From positions 1 through 14,965 of the forward strand of contig CAYMFU010000231.1 in NCBI GenBank assembly GCA_964389805.1: a DNA stretch of 14,965 nt. The letters run 5' to 3'. Positions 1 to 7,282 of this stretch are shown here, piece by piece; the first letter of the stretch is position 1, and every line of letters starts with the position of its first letter. Source of the stretch: JAGTVG01 sp964389805. GTDB lineage: Bacteria > Bacteroidota > Bacteroidia > Cytophagales > Cyclobacteriaceae. The position numbers and the translations under genes were made by a program. The notes under the pieces were generated by a model, which was given only the letters and a program-made list of their open reading frames with translations, was not told the origin of the DNA and made no database searches.

Positions 1-536
1 GGTTTTACTCTTAGTTTATTATTATTCCCTTTCCTGAATCCCTGGGCATCTTTGTATGAATAAATGGAGTGATCATTTCGGATCACCCTGATTTCTTTTC
101 GATACCAAGTTGTAGATGTAGTAATGTAATCATACGAACCGAAGAAATGCAGGTAATTAAATAATAACCCATCAACTTCAGGATGATCTTTCCATTTCAG
201 CATGGCTTCAGTGAGCGGCTCGAGGTATTTCTCATGTAGTACTTCATCACCCTGGACATAAATACACCAGTCCGTATCATCCGGTATCATCTTAAGTGCT
301 TTATTTGTTTCCATTGCGAGCACCTTGCCGCCTTCCTGAATAGAATCGTCCCATATAGTCTCCTGAATTTGAATCCGGGGGTCAATAGATCTTATCAGAT
401 TCAGTGTTTGATCTTCAGATTGACCAACCGCTACATAGAGATCATCGCAAATGGGTAGTATTGATTTGATAGATTCTACAACAGGAAAATCATATTTTAT
501 TGCATTTCTTATAAAGGTAAAGCCACTTACTTTCAT
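1..536 (-). CDS. Glycosyltransferase family 2-like protein, C-terminus off the window
   Basis: An open frame starts at the ATG at 536-534 and stays open through base 1, giving 178 codons with no stop, so the C-terminus is missing. The N-terminus (MKVSGFTFIRNA) is the first beta strand of a GT-A type nucleotide-sugar fold as found in Bacteroidota family-2 glycosyltransferases. Residues 92-102 (IYVQGDEVLHE) sit where the metal-binding DxD-like motif lies in these enzymes; here it reads QGDE. A region with WYRKEIRVIR (144-153) and DAQGFR (163-168) follows, as in the relatives I recall, which are roughly 300 residues long. No signal peptide or membrane segment is visible, so it probably acts in the cytoplasm, transferring a sugar to a glycan or lipid acceptor that cannot be named. 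It starts 34 bases after the acetyltransferase stop on the same strand and is probably co-transcribed with it. The family is fairly sure; donor and acceptor are unknown. Confidence 0.85.
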   Translation of the reverse strand, partial: MKVSGFTFIRNAIKYDFPVVESIKSILPICDDLYVAVGQSEDQTLNLIRSIDPRIQIQETIWDDSIQEGGKVLAMETNKALKMIPDDTDWCIYVQGDEVLHEKYLEPLTEAMLKWKDHPEVDGLLFNYLHFFGSYDYITTSTTWYRKEIRVIRNDHSIYSYKDAQGFRKGNNNKLRVK

Positions 537-570
537 TTATTCTTAGTCTGTTAGACGCAAATAAACTCAA

Positions 571-1083
571 TTAGGATTGAATTTCCTCCCTGAGCAGGGC
601 GTATATTATTTCATTCCTGAAAACGTTATTCTTGATAACGGATTTTATCATTACTGCTTCCTTTCTGAATCCGACTTTTTCCAAAACCCTTTGCGAAGCG
701 ATATTGAAATCAAAAACCGGTGCAATAATACGATTGATATCAAACGATGTGAACATATGGTTTACAAATTGTTTTACAACCAGGGTCATGATTCCCCTGC
801 CCCAATATGATTCCCCCAGGAAGTATCCAATTTCCATTGTTTTCCGGTACACATCTTCCTTTCGCTTTGAGCCGATGCCACCAGCTACCTTTCCATCTAC
901 AATTATGGCCATGTGTTCCGCAGGTTCAAATCGGGCGCTGTACTTGATCCATTTTTCGGCCTCTGCAAGAGTATAAGGACTTGGGAATTGATCCAATACA
1001 TTGTTGAAGATCTTAATGTTATTGGCTTGATCGGACAGTTCCTCCTCGTCTCCTGGCCGCCATTTGCGAACAGAAATCTCCAT
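571..1083 (-). CDS. GNAT family N-acetyltransferase (RimJ/RimL-like)
   Basis: A 170-residue protein, the usual size of a single-domain GNAT enzyme. The acetyl-CoA-binding core is visible: strand and pyrophosphate loop at residues 84-99 (EIGYFLGESYWGRGIM, with the W-G-R-G turn), then the helix to about 111. Motif B follows at 127-139 (NIASQRVLEKVGF), the Asn plus xxKxGF pattern typical of the RimJ/RimL-like Acetyltransf_3 group. It should transfer an acetyl group from acetyl-CoA to an amine, such as a protein N-terminus, an amino acid or a small molecule; the substrate cannot be read from sequence. No signal peptide, so cytoplasmic. It lies directly upstream of the glycosyltransferase on the same strand (34-base gap), so the pair is probably one operon, though a shared function is not evident. 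The ATG at 1083 is the first in-frame start and leaves the complete first strand (EISVRKWRPGD). Confidence 0.9.
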   Translation of the reverse strand: MEISVRKWRPGDEEELSDQANNIKIFNNVLDQFPSPYTLAEAEKWIKYSARFEPAEHMAIIVDGKVAGGIGSKRKEDVYRKTMEIGYFLGESYWGRGIMTLVVKQFVNHMFTSFDINRIIAPVFDFNIASQRVLEKVGFRKEAVMIKSVIKNNVFRNEIIYALLREEIQS

Positions 1084-1231
1084 GCTAATTTTTTTATAAA
1101 GTTGTGAAAAAATCTACCAGAAATAAAGAAAGGACTTCTTTAAATTTTCTCTTCAGGCGCAAAATTTCGCAGCAGGATCATTGATTTTAGGATTATTTAA
1201 TATCATATTTAGAAATGGAATTATATTAATT

Positions 1232-2383
1232 ATGGCACTTATAAACAAGAATGAGGATACCCCCGGTCTGATAAAACTTGCAAAAGTAACCTTATGGACT
1301 ATTCTGATCGTAGGATCCGTACTTATATTGAAGTTTTTTGGTAATCTAATCAAGCCTCTGGTTGTAGCTTTGATCATTTGGTATTTGATTCGAATACTTA
1401 GAAATGTTTTTTATGGGATCCGGATAGGCAGGTTCCGGTTGCCACGATGGTTCAGGACACTCTTGTCGCTTGTGATCATCCTTGTTATTCTATATTCCAT
1501 TATCAGCATTATTGTTGTTAATATTGAACAAATTGCAACCCGCGTTGAACAATATGAAGCAAGACAGGACGGTATTGTGGAAACAGTTGTTCAATATCTG
1601 GGATTGGAAGAACTGTCTGACGACCTGAAAGACCTGCCCAGTAGCAAGGAACTCAGGCCCTTTCTCAATGGATTATTGAATTCTTTAACCTCAGCGCTGG
1701 GAAGTACGTTCATCATCATTATTTATCTGATTTTTATATTGATTGAAGAATTCATATTTACCAGGAAGTTGGATATTATTTATAAGAATAATGAACAATT
1801 TGATGACATTAAGTATATCATCAATACGATGAATAATTCTATAAAGAGATATATTTCTGTTAAAACTTTTGCCAGTTTACTTACCGCGGTATTAGCTTAT
1901 CTTGCTTTATTATTACTGGGAGTTGAATTTCCATTGCTGTGGGCATTTATCATATTTGTATTTAATTTTATTCCTTATGTTGGTTCATTCGTGGCCACCT
2001 TCCTGCCTTCCATTTTTGCAGTCCTCCAATTCAATTCACTAACTCAGTTTATTTGGGTTTTCCTGAGCATTCAATTTTGCCAGACTTTTGTAGCCAATGG
2101 CGTTGAACCAAAGATCATGGGACGGTCGTTGAATCTCAGTCCATTAGTGGTACTCATTACATTAACTTTTTGGGGTACTATCTGGGGCGTATTGGGAATG
2201 ATTATCTCCGTGCCTGTCACTTCAATTCTGGTGATTGTCCTTGCCCAGTTCAAAGAAACAAGAAATATTGCGATCCTTCTATCTGAAACAGGTAATATAG
2301 AGAATATGGTTGTTCCGGAGCGTGAGACGAAAGTAGCCACTCCTGCCCATCTGCAGTTCTGGAAATATTGGAAAAATAAGTAG
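1232..2383 (+). CDS. AI-2E family transporter (PerM-type permease)
   Basis: Integral membrane protein of about 383 residues, the normal length for PF01594 (formerly UPF0118), which includes TqsA, PerM and YdiK. Several hydrophobic segments are clear: two near the N-terminus (KLAKVTLWTILIVGSVLIL, then LVVALIIWYLIRIL), one around the VIILVILYSIISIIVV stretch, and a C-terminal bundle. The C-terminal family signature is well kept: GRSLNLSPLVVLITLTFWG followed by IWGVLGMIISVPV. A soluble loop with a charged helix lies between the early and later segments, as in the family. Members export autoinducer-2 or act as ion or solute antiporters, so the substrate is not predictable. I start at the ATG at 1232 (MALINKNEDTP). 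An in-frame ATG at 1181 would add 17 hydrophobic residues, possible but atypical. It converges with the GroES-like gene; the two stops are about 30 bases apart. Confidence 0.9.
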   Translation: MALINKNEDTPGLIKLAKVTLWTILIVGSVLILKFFGNLIKPLVVALIIWYLIRILRNVFYGIRIGRFRLPRWFRTLLSLVIILVILYSIISIIVVNIEQIATRVEQYEARQDGIVETVVQYLGLEELSDDLKDLPSSKELRPFLNGLLNSLTSALGSTFIIIIYLIFILIEEFIFTRKLDIIYKNNEQFDDIKYIINTMNNSIKRYISVKTFASLLTAVLAYLALLLLGVEFPLLWAFIIFVFNFIPYVGSFVATFLPSIFAVLQFNSLTQFIWVFLSIQFCQTFVANGVEPKIMGRSLNLSPLVVLITLTFWGTIWGVLGMIISVPVTSILVIVLAQFKETRNIAILLSETGNIENMVVPERETKVATPAHLQFWKYWKNK

Positions 2384-2398
2384 ACCGACCGGTTGGTC
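2383..2398. terminator. Palindrome between convergent genes, likely bidirectional terminator
   Basis: GACCGACCGGTTGGTC begins on the last base of the permease stop codon. Every base pairs across the centre (one G-T pair), giving a stem of about six pairs closed by CCGG. It is the only GC-rich palindrome in the 29-base gap between two convergent genes. On the minus strand it is followed by CTACTTATTTTTCC, a reasonable U-rich tail for the GroES-like gene; on the plus strand the tail is weaker (CAACTTCTGCTTT). Confidence 0.5.
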
Positions 2399-2412
2399 CA
2401 ACTTCTGCTTTC

Positions 2413-2799
2413 CTATTCGAACAGGTCTTCGTCCCTTTCCAGCAATAATATTGAAGCCTGAGGTACAATGTAAAGCTTTTCGTTTTCATAATTAACCTCA
2501 ACAGCCCCATTTTGAACGAAAATAGCAAGATCACCTTCCTTAGCCTGGAGCGGGATATACTTGATCTCATCTGCCTTGTCTTTCCAGGATTCGTCATCTT
2601 CCGCGGGCATTGGGATAGGATAACCCGGACCTATCTTTATCACATACCCGGATTGAACTTTTTCTTTCTCTGTTACACCTGGGGGCAGATACAGTCCGCT
2701 TTGTGTCTTGTCGGTGGATTTTTTGGGCCGGATCAGCACCCTGTCACCTACAACTATAAGTTTTTTCACTCTGTTATCTGATGTCAGCTTCATACCCAT
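2413..2799 (-). CDS. GroES-like co-chaperonin family protein, solitary
   Basis: A 128-residue protein when started at the ATG at 2799-2797 (MGMKLTSDNRVKK). A longer frame to 2868 adds residues unlike the family, and an ATG at 2793 is equally possible. The Cpn10 fold is visible: VVGDRVLIRPK (17-27), a mobile-loop region with SGLYLPPGVTEKEKVQSG (34-51) where GroES carries its GroEL-binding hydrophobic tripeptide, GYVIKIGPG, then GDLAIFVQNGAVEV (89-102) and a last strand IVPQASILLLERD. It is longer than canonical GroES (about 95 residues), chiefly through a Pro- and acid-rich insert at about residues 60-80 (YPIPMPAEDDESWKDK). No groEL is next to it. It matches a second, divergent GroES-like protein that I recall as common in Bacteroidota. 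Family membership is secure; co-chaperonin function is inferred. Confidence 0.88.
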   Translation of the reverse strand: MGMKLTSDNRVKKLIVVGDRVLIRPKKSTDKTQSGLYLPPGVTEKEKVQSGYVIKIGPGYPIPMPAEDDESWKDKADEIKYIPLQAKEGDLAIFVQNGAVEVNYENEKLYIVPQASILLLERDEDLFE

Positions 2800-2899
2800 A
2801 ATATTAATTATCAGGTAATTTAGTTCAATTAATGCAGAAAAAGAACAATCCTGCACCTGTACCCACAATTATACAGGAGCAGGATTCTAAAATACGTAT

Positions 2900-4828
2900 C
2901 TAACCAATTTCATCAAGAATGGCTTCGATATCATCCATTACTTTATTCATCCTGGCCATTGTAACCTCAAATGGCTCATCGGTTTCCATATCGATCCCTA
3001 CCTTCTTCAGAGTAGGAATGGCATATTCAGAATCACCACTGGATAGGAAATCGATATATTTATCAACCATTTCCTCTCCACCCTTAAGCATCTGCTCTGC
3101 GAGCATAGTAGAAGCGGTGAAAGAAGTGCTGTACTGGAATACATAAAAATTATAGTAGAAATGAGGGATATAAGCCCATTCTACAGCGTAAGTATCGTCT
3201 ATAACCATTACACCATCTTCATGTCCATAATATTTTTTCAAAATTTCAAGGTAAATCTCGCTGAATTTCTCACCGGTCAGGCTTTCACCCTTTTCAGCCA
3301 ATTCATGAATTTTAAGTTCGAATTCTGCAAATTGCGTTTGTCTGAATAGAGTAGCTCTTGCATTTTCCAGATAATTACCCAGAATGGAAAGTTTGATCTG
3401 CGGATCATCGATCTGTTTTAATACATGGTCCATCAACAAAGCTTCATTAGCAGTGGAAGCTACTTCGGCAAGGAAGATCGGATAATTCGAACTTATGAAT
3501 GGCTGGTTCTTATTAGAAAAATAGGAATGCATAGTATGACCCAATTCGTGAGCCAGTGTGCCAACGTCTTCATATTGACCATTATAATTCAAAAGTATAT
3601 ATGGGTGCACGTCATAAGCTGATCCATTTGAATAGGCCCCGGAGCGTTTGCCTGAATTTGGATATACATCGATCCAACGCCCGTCAAATGCTTCCTGTAA
3701 AGTATTTACATATTCATCCCCCAGTACAGCAAGGGCTTTTTTAACCATATCATAACCTTCTTCATATGAATATTTTAAGTCCACATCGTTTACAAGTGGT
3801 GCATATATGTCGTAGTAATGTAATTCGTCAGCGCCCATCATCCTTTTCTTCAATTCAAGGTACCTGTGCAGAGTTGGGAGGTTTTTATTGGCATTCTCAA
3901 TAAGTTTATGATAAACGCCTGTAGGTATATTATTGGAATTTAGAGAAGCTTCAAGACAAGAATTATAGTTTCGCACATTTTTAACAAACATGTTCTCTTT
4001 TACTTTTCCATATAACTGAGTTCCCAGGGTCATTTCAAACTCGTCCAGTTTTTCAAAAAAACTTTCAAAAACCAGTTTGCGGTCTTCCCTGTTTGTACTG
4101 GCACGGTAAAGAGCGTATGCCGAGGCATCCAAAACTACCTTTTCCCCATTTGAAAGAGTTACTTCTGCCCTTGGCATTTCTGCATTTGAAAACACACTGT
4201 AAATATTGCCGGAGTTACCCTGCATTATCCCTGCTTCGGCTATCAGGTTTTCTTCAGATGCGTTTCGTGTATGGGTCTTCATACGATAAACATTATCAAT
4301 AAATTGTCTGAATTTCTCGAGCCCGGGTTCCTCCTTGAAAAACCTGTTAAGTTTTCTCTCAGGAATGGATAGTATTTCAGGATCTACGTAAGCTGCCGCT
4401 GCACCAAACTTTGTATACAGTTGATTAGCTTCCTGGTCCATCCCAAGCGGTCCTGATTCGCGGATATCACTATCAGAAAGCATAGACGCGTAGGACCCGA
4501 ACATATAAAGTTCTTTAACCACCCCTTCCAGATATTCAAGAGTATTAAACAAACTGCTGGCGGATTTTCCCAAAGTCCCTTTATAACTGGCCACCTTCTC
4601 AAACTTCGCCGATAAGGCTTCCTTGGCCTTTTCCCAATCCTCCTGGGTGGCATACATGTCAGTCAGTTTCCATTTATAATTTTCAGGGATGTCGGCCCTT
4701 TCTTTCGACATTTGGGATCCGTTATCTGCTTCTCCGGAAGTATCCACCGGTGCAGTACACTTCATGAGCACAAATATTGACATCATTACAATACTTAAGT
4801 TTTTAATGTTGTATTTATAGGATTTCAT
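2900..4828 (-). CDS. M3 family zinc oligoendopeptidase F-type, with export signal
   Basis: A metallopeptidase of 642 residues from the ATG at 4828 (numbering used here), or 650 from 4852. The zinc site is clear: HELGH at 427-431 within VGTLAHELGHTMHSYFS, with the third ligand Glu455 in FLAEVASTANEALL, spaced as in thimet oligopeptidase/PepF. The PF08439 oligoendopeptidase N-terminal domain precedes it, and a C-terminal Tyr-rich helix (HFYYNFYVFQYSTSF) matches the substrate-binding region of PepF. It should cut short peptides. Unusually, residues 1-24 look like a lipoprotein signal: basic Lys-Tyr-Asn region, hydrophobic SIVMMSIFVLM, then Cys24, followed by a Ser/Thr/Asp linker. The residue before Cys is Lys, atypical for a lipobox, so lipidation is uncertain, but export is likely. 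The downstream start is preferred because it gives the more normal signal. It is transcribed alone; the upstream neighbour on the same strand ends in a strong hairpin. Confidence 0.93.
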   Translation of the reverse strand: MKSYKYNIKNLSIVMMSIFVLMKCTAPVDTSGEADNGSQMSKERADIPENYKWKLTDMYATQEDWEKAKEALSAKFEKVASYKGTLGKSASSLFNTLEYLEGVVKELYMFGSYASMLSDSDIRESGPLGMDQEANQLYTKFGAAAAYVDPEILSIPERKLNRFFKEEPGLEKFRQFIDNVYRMKTHTRNASEENLIAEAGIMQGNSGNIYSVFSNAEMPRAEVTLSNGEKVVLDASAYALYRASTNREDRKLVFESFFEKLDEFEMTLGTQLYGKVKENMFVKNVRNYNSCLEASLNSNNIPTGVYHKLIENANKNLPTLHRYLELKKRMMGADELHYYDIYAPLVNDVDLKYSYEEGYDMVKKALAVLGDEYVNTLQEAFDGRWIDVYPNSGKRSGAYSNGSAYDVHPYILLNYNGQYEDVGTLAHELGHTMHSYFSNKNQPFISSNYPIFLAEVASTANEALLMDHVLKQIDDPQIKLSILGNYLENARATLFRQTQFAEFELKIHELAEKGESLTGEKFSEIYLEILKKYYGHEDGVMVIDDTYAVEWAYIPHFYYNFYVFQYSTSFTASTMLAEQMLKGGEEMVDKYIDFLSSGDSEYAIPTLKKVGIDMETDEPFEVTMARMNKVMDDIEAILDEIG

Positions 4829-4899
4829 ATTAAAAAAATATTTAGAAAACACTTTAAATTAAAAGCGTGTGAATTTACTTCTTTTCCATATAAAATAGA

Positions 4900-4940
4900 A
4901 GTGAGATCATCTCAAAGGCTTTCCTTGAAATGATCTCACT
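4900..4940 (-). terminator. Strong rho-independent-type terminator hairpin
   Basis: The 16-base arms AGTGAGATCATCTCAA (4900-4915) and TTGAAATGATCTCACT (4925-4940) pair with a single mismatch around a 9-base loop. Reading on the minus strand the hairpin is followed by TCTATTTTATAT, a U-rich tail, and it lies about 45 bases past the stop of the dehydrogenase/cytochrome gene. On the plus strand the following bases (CCTTAAATAATCC) are less suitable. It should separate that gene from the peptidase gene downstream. Confidence 0.75.
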
Positions 4941-4984
4941 CCTTAAATAATCCATAAACAGGATTTTGTTCGCATTCAAAAAAT

Positions 4985-6682
4985 TTATTTATCATTTGCC
5001 CTGGTTTCGGCAACTTCCTCCACCGTTACATAACTGGCACTATTTCCCCAGTTATTCCGTATAAAGGACAGTACATCAGCTATTTGCTGATCGGTCAGAA
5101 AAGCATGCGATGCCATAATATTCTGATAGATCTCTCCTTTGATCTCAACAGGATCACTCAGCCCATTCAATACCACCTTGATAAGTCTTTCCTTATCTCC
5201 CAATACCCATTTCGTATTGATCAATGGTGGATTCATGCCTGGTGCACCCTTGCCACTCATCATATGACAGGATGCACAATAAGTTTGGTAGACTTTCATG
5301 CCAGGTAATAAGGCTTCCTCTATTTCTTCTTCAGAACTTGCCTGGGCAGCTGTAGTTACCGGCATTTCATTATATCCAGGTATCCCGTCTTTATAATACA
5401 TAACCCTCCATACTCTTCCTTTCTGAGAATCGACGATAAACAGGGATCCATCAGGACCCTGAGCGAGACCACAGGGACGGTACCGGGCATCTCCGGAACT
5501 TTCTATGGGCCCTCCGGTAAATCCATCAGCGAAAACTTCCCATTCCCCGGAAGGTTTGCCATCTTTCATAGGAATAAAAACAACTTTGTAGCCCTGTTGT
5601 GTAGAACCAATCCTGTTCCAGGAACCATGAAATGCAACAAAGGCACCATTACGATATTTTTCAGGGAACATTTTCCCCGTGTAAAACAGTATATCGTTGG
5701 GTCCCCAGTGGCCTGGAAAGCCAATTAATGGTTTCTTAACATCCTCACATCCTTCTGTCGATTGACCATCGCCACCGAACTCGGGGCATTTCAGGCGTTG
5801 ATCTTTGAATTGATCGAAATAACAATAAGGCCATCCAAAATCGTCTCCTTCTTCAATATCCAGAAATTCTTCAGCAGGTAATTCAAGGTTATCCTCCTCA
5901 GTGTAATAATCGGGCCAGAAACGATGAAGATCATCACGACCGTGTTGCAAAGCAAATAGCCTGTCTTCCTTTGTATTCCAGGTAAGGGCTACTGCATTCC
6001 TGATTCCGGTAGCATATCGCTTTTCTAATGTCTGCTGCTGATTCAATTGATCATCAGAAAACTGCCATATCCCTGCTCTGGTTTCAAGTTCAACACAAGG
6101 GAATATACCGGGAGATCCTTCTGTTCTCGGTTCTTCCTGGCAAGCATTCGTAGCCGAACCTACATTTACATACATATTCCCATTATTGTCAAATGTAAAA
6201 GGCTTTTCCATATGCCCGGTGCCATCAACCAGGTTGACAAGTGTATCTACCGGGCCTGAGGGGAGCAATTCATCTTTATTGAATTTTGCCCTGAACACCT
6301 GAGTTCTGGATGAAAAGTACATATATCCCTTATGTAGTTCGATTCCTGTTCCGGTGACCTCTGAATACCCTTCGATGTGGTCGGCCCGGCCATCATGGTT
6401 AAGGTCACGTAAAGCAACAATACCCTTACCTTCGTTATTTAGTCTTCTCAGGTGCACATATATATCCCCGTTTTTGTTGACCACAAGATGTCTTCCACGA
6501 CCCAGTGTGTCAACTACCACCATGGCTCCAAAGTTCTCAGGGAGCGTGATACCTCCATTTTCTTTATCTGGAAGTATTTGGATACGGTTTCTGCCCGGTT
6601 GGTTCTTTTCTTCACATGAAGTGAACAAAAAAGCAATAAAAATGAGTGTTAGTAAAGAGGTGTATAAATTTCTTTTCATCAT
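4985..6682 (-). CDS. Sorbosone dehydrogenase-like beta-propeller with C-terminal cytochrome c, lipoprotein
   Basis: A 565-residue exported lipoprotein. Residues 1-23 are a signal with lipobox LFTSC (Cys23). Residues about 40-435 form a six-bladed propeller of the glucose/sorbosone dehydrogenase type (GSDH, usually PQQ-dependent), with characteristic stretches such as VNVGSATNACQEEP, GIRNAVALTW, DDFGWPYCYFDQ, FVAFHGSWNR and RYRPCGLAQGPDGSLFIVD. A DxNxDGxxD-like calcium loop is seen near residue 90 (DLNHDGRADHIEG). The C-terminus is a small class I cytochrome c: heme motif CASCH at 469-473, with Met523 in NIMASHAF the likely distal ligand. It probably oxidises a sugar or aldose derivative in the periplasm or at the cell surface and passes electrons through its own heme to the respiratory chain. 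It is divergent from the 108-residue membrane protein and is followed by the hairpin at 4900-4940. Class is confident; cofactor and substrate are inferred. Confidence 0.9.
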   Translation of the reverse strand: MMKRNLYTSLLTLIFIAFLFTSCEEKNQPGRNRIQILPDKENGGITLPENFGAMVVVDTLGRGRHLVVNKNGDIYVHLRRLNNEGKGIVALRDLNHDGRADHIEGYSEVTGTGIELHKGYMYFSSRTQVFRAKFNKDELLPSGPVDTLVNLVDGTGHMEKPFTFDNNGNMYVNVGSATNACQEEPRTEGSPGIFPCVELETRAGIWQFSDDQLNQQQTLEKRYATGIRNAVALTWNTKEDRLFALQHGRDDLHRFWPDYYTEEDNLELPAEEFLDIEEGDDFGWPYCYFDQFKDQRLKCPEFGGDGQSTEGCEDVKKPLIGFPGHWGPNDILFYTGKMFPEKYRNGAFVAFHGSWNRIGSTQQGYKVVFIPMKDGKPSGEWEVFADGFTGGPIESSGDARYRPCGLAQGPDGSLFIVDSQKGRVWRVMYYKDGIPGYNEMPVTTAAQASSEEEIEEALLPGMKVYQTYCASCHMMSGKGAPGMNPPLINTKWVLGDKERLIKVVLNGLSDPVEIKGEIYQNIMASHAFLTDQQIADVLSFIRNNWGNSASYVTVEEVAETRANDK

Positions 6683-6806
6683 TATATAATGTTAAATGTG
6701 ACAATGATCTTATTCAAAGAAAATATATCCCGAATAAATCGATTTAAATTTAAAAATTATTTAGCTATATTGAAGGATGATAATGTAAAATAAAAAGTAT
6801 AGACAC

Positions 6807-7133
6807 ATGAAAAGACTACTTTTTATTGTTGGAACGTTTTCTTTGATGATGTTGTCGCTGGGATTTTTATTTAAAGTGATGATGTATGAAGGTGCCGGAT
6901 TTCTCGTGTTGTTCGGCCTGGTGATTTTTACTCTTGTTCTTGTAATCGGGGCTATCCAACAAAAAAATTTATTGTTTTACACTAGTAGCCTGACTATGGC
7001 CTTGCTGCTGTTGGCATGGGTATTCAGTAAACTTGAGCTTCCGGGATCAGATTTGTTCTATATGGCGGGAATGCTCGTGTTATCCCTGGTTATAATACCC
7101 TTGCTGGGCTTCTGGATATATAAGCATTCCTGA
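6807..7133 (+). CDS. Small four-helix membrane protein, GldL-N-terminus-like
   Basis: A 108-residue, very hydrophobic protein with four predicted membrane segments at about residues 4-23, 29-49, 55-74 and 83-104 and almost no soluble part. I do not recognise a named family with certainty. The start (MKRLLFIVGTFSLMMLSLGFLFKVMMYEGAGFLV) has the pattern of an apolar helix, then FKxMxxxGA, then a second helix, which resembles the N-terminal part of the gliding protein GldL and small Bacteroidota membrane proteins related to it. The long cytoplasmic part of GldL is absent, so no gliding role is claimed. It stands alone: upstream is a divergent gene 124 bases away, downstream is a hairpin with a T-rich tail. 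It is real by its start, composition and coherent membrane topology; its function is unknown. Confidence 0.72.
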   Translation: MKRLLFIVGTFSLMMLSLGFLFKVMMYEGAGFLVLFGLVIFTLVLVIGAIQQKNLLFYTSSLTMALLLLAWVFSKLELPGSDLFYMAGMLVLSLVIIPLLGFWIYKHS

Positions 7134-7141
7134 TCGAGCTT

Positions 7142-7176
7142 ATGTTCTATTAATTTTTTGACCTGGAACATTTTTC
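7142..7176 (+). terminator. Probable terminator after the small membrane protein gene
   Basis: Arms ATGTTCTA (7142-7149) and TGGAACAT (7164-7171) form eight pairs including one G-U, with a 14-base loop, directly followed by TTTTTC. It starts 8 bases after the stop codon at 7133. The stem is modest, so this is a moderate call; it would separate the membrane protein from the lipoprotein operon. Confidence 0.42.
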
Positions 7177-7220
7177 TGATGAAGTTAAATCCGACGTTAT
7201 TAATTCTAATCTTAAATTCT

Positions 7221-7253
7221 TTTTCTGGCAGCGCGGGTATTTTTATATCTTTA
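7221..7253 (+). promoter_or_regulatory. Candidate Bacteroidota-type promoter for the two-lipoprotein operon
   Basis: TATCTTTA at 7246-7253 fits the Bacteroidota -7 consensus TAnnTTTG except for the last base. A T-rich stretch (TTTTCT, 7221-7226) lies about 19-21 bases upstream, where the -33 TTTG is expected. Transcription would start near 7260, leaving a leader of roughly 20-25 bases before the ATG at 7283. The -33 match is weak. Confidence 0.3.
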
Positions 7254-7282
7254 TGACATTAAATAGCATAACATTATAAACT

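Noticed and set aside
632..976. Open frame of 114 codons on the plus strand
   Set aside because: It runs antisense to the acetyltransferase, whose conserved motifs fix the coding strand; the translated product has no recognisable domain.
1124..1142. Hairpin TAAAGAA/TTCTTTA with a 5-base loop in the divergent gap
   Set aside because: All arms are A/T-rich with one G-C pair each, expected by chance in such DNA, and it does not follow a gene end.
2250..2597. Open frame of 115 codons on the minus strand
   Set aside because: It crosses the end of the permease and the end of the GroES-like gene in a wrong frame and spans the terminator palindrome; no family pattern is seen.
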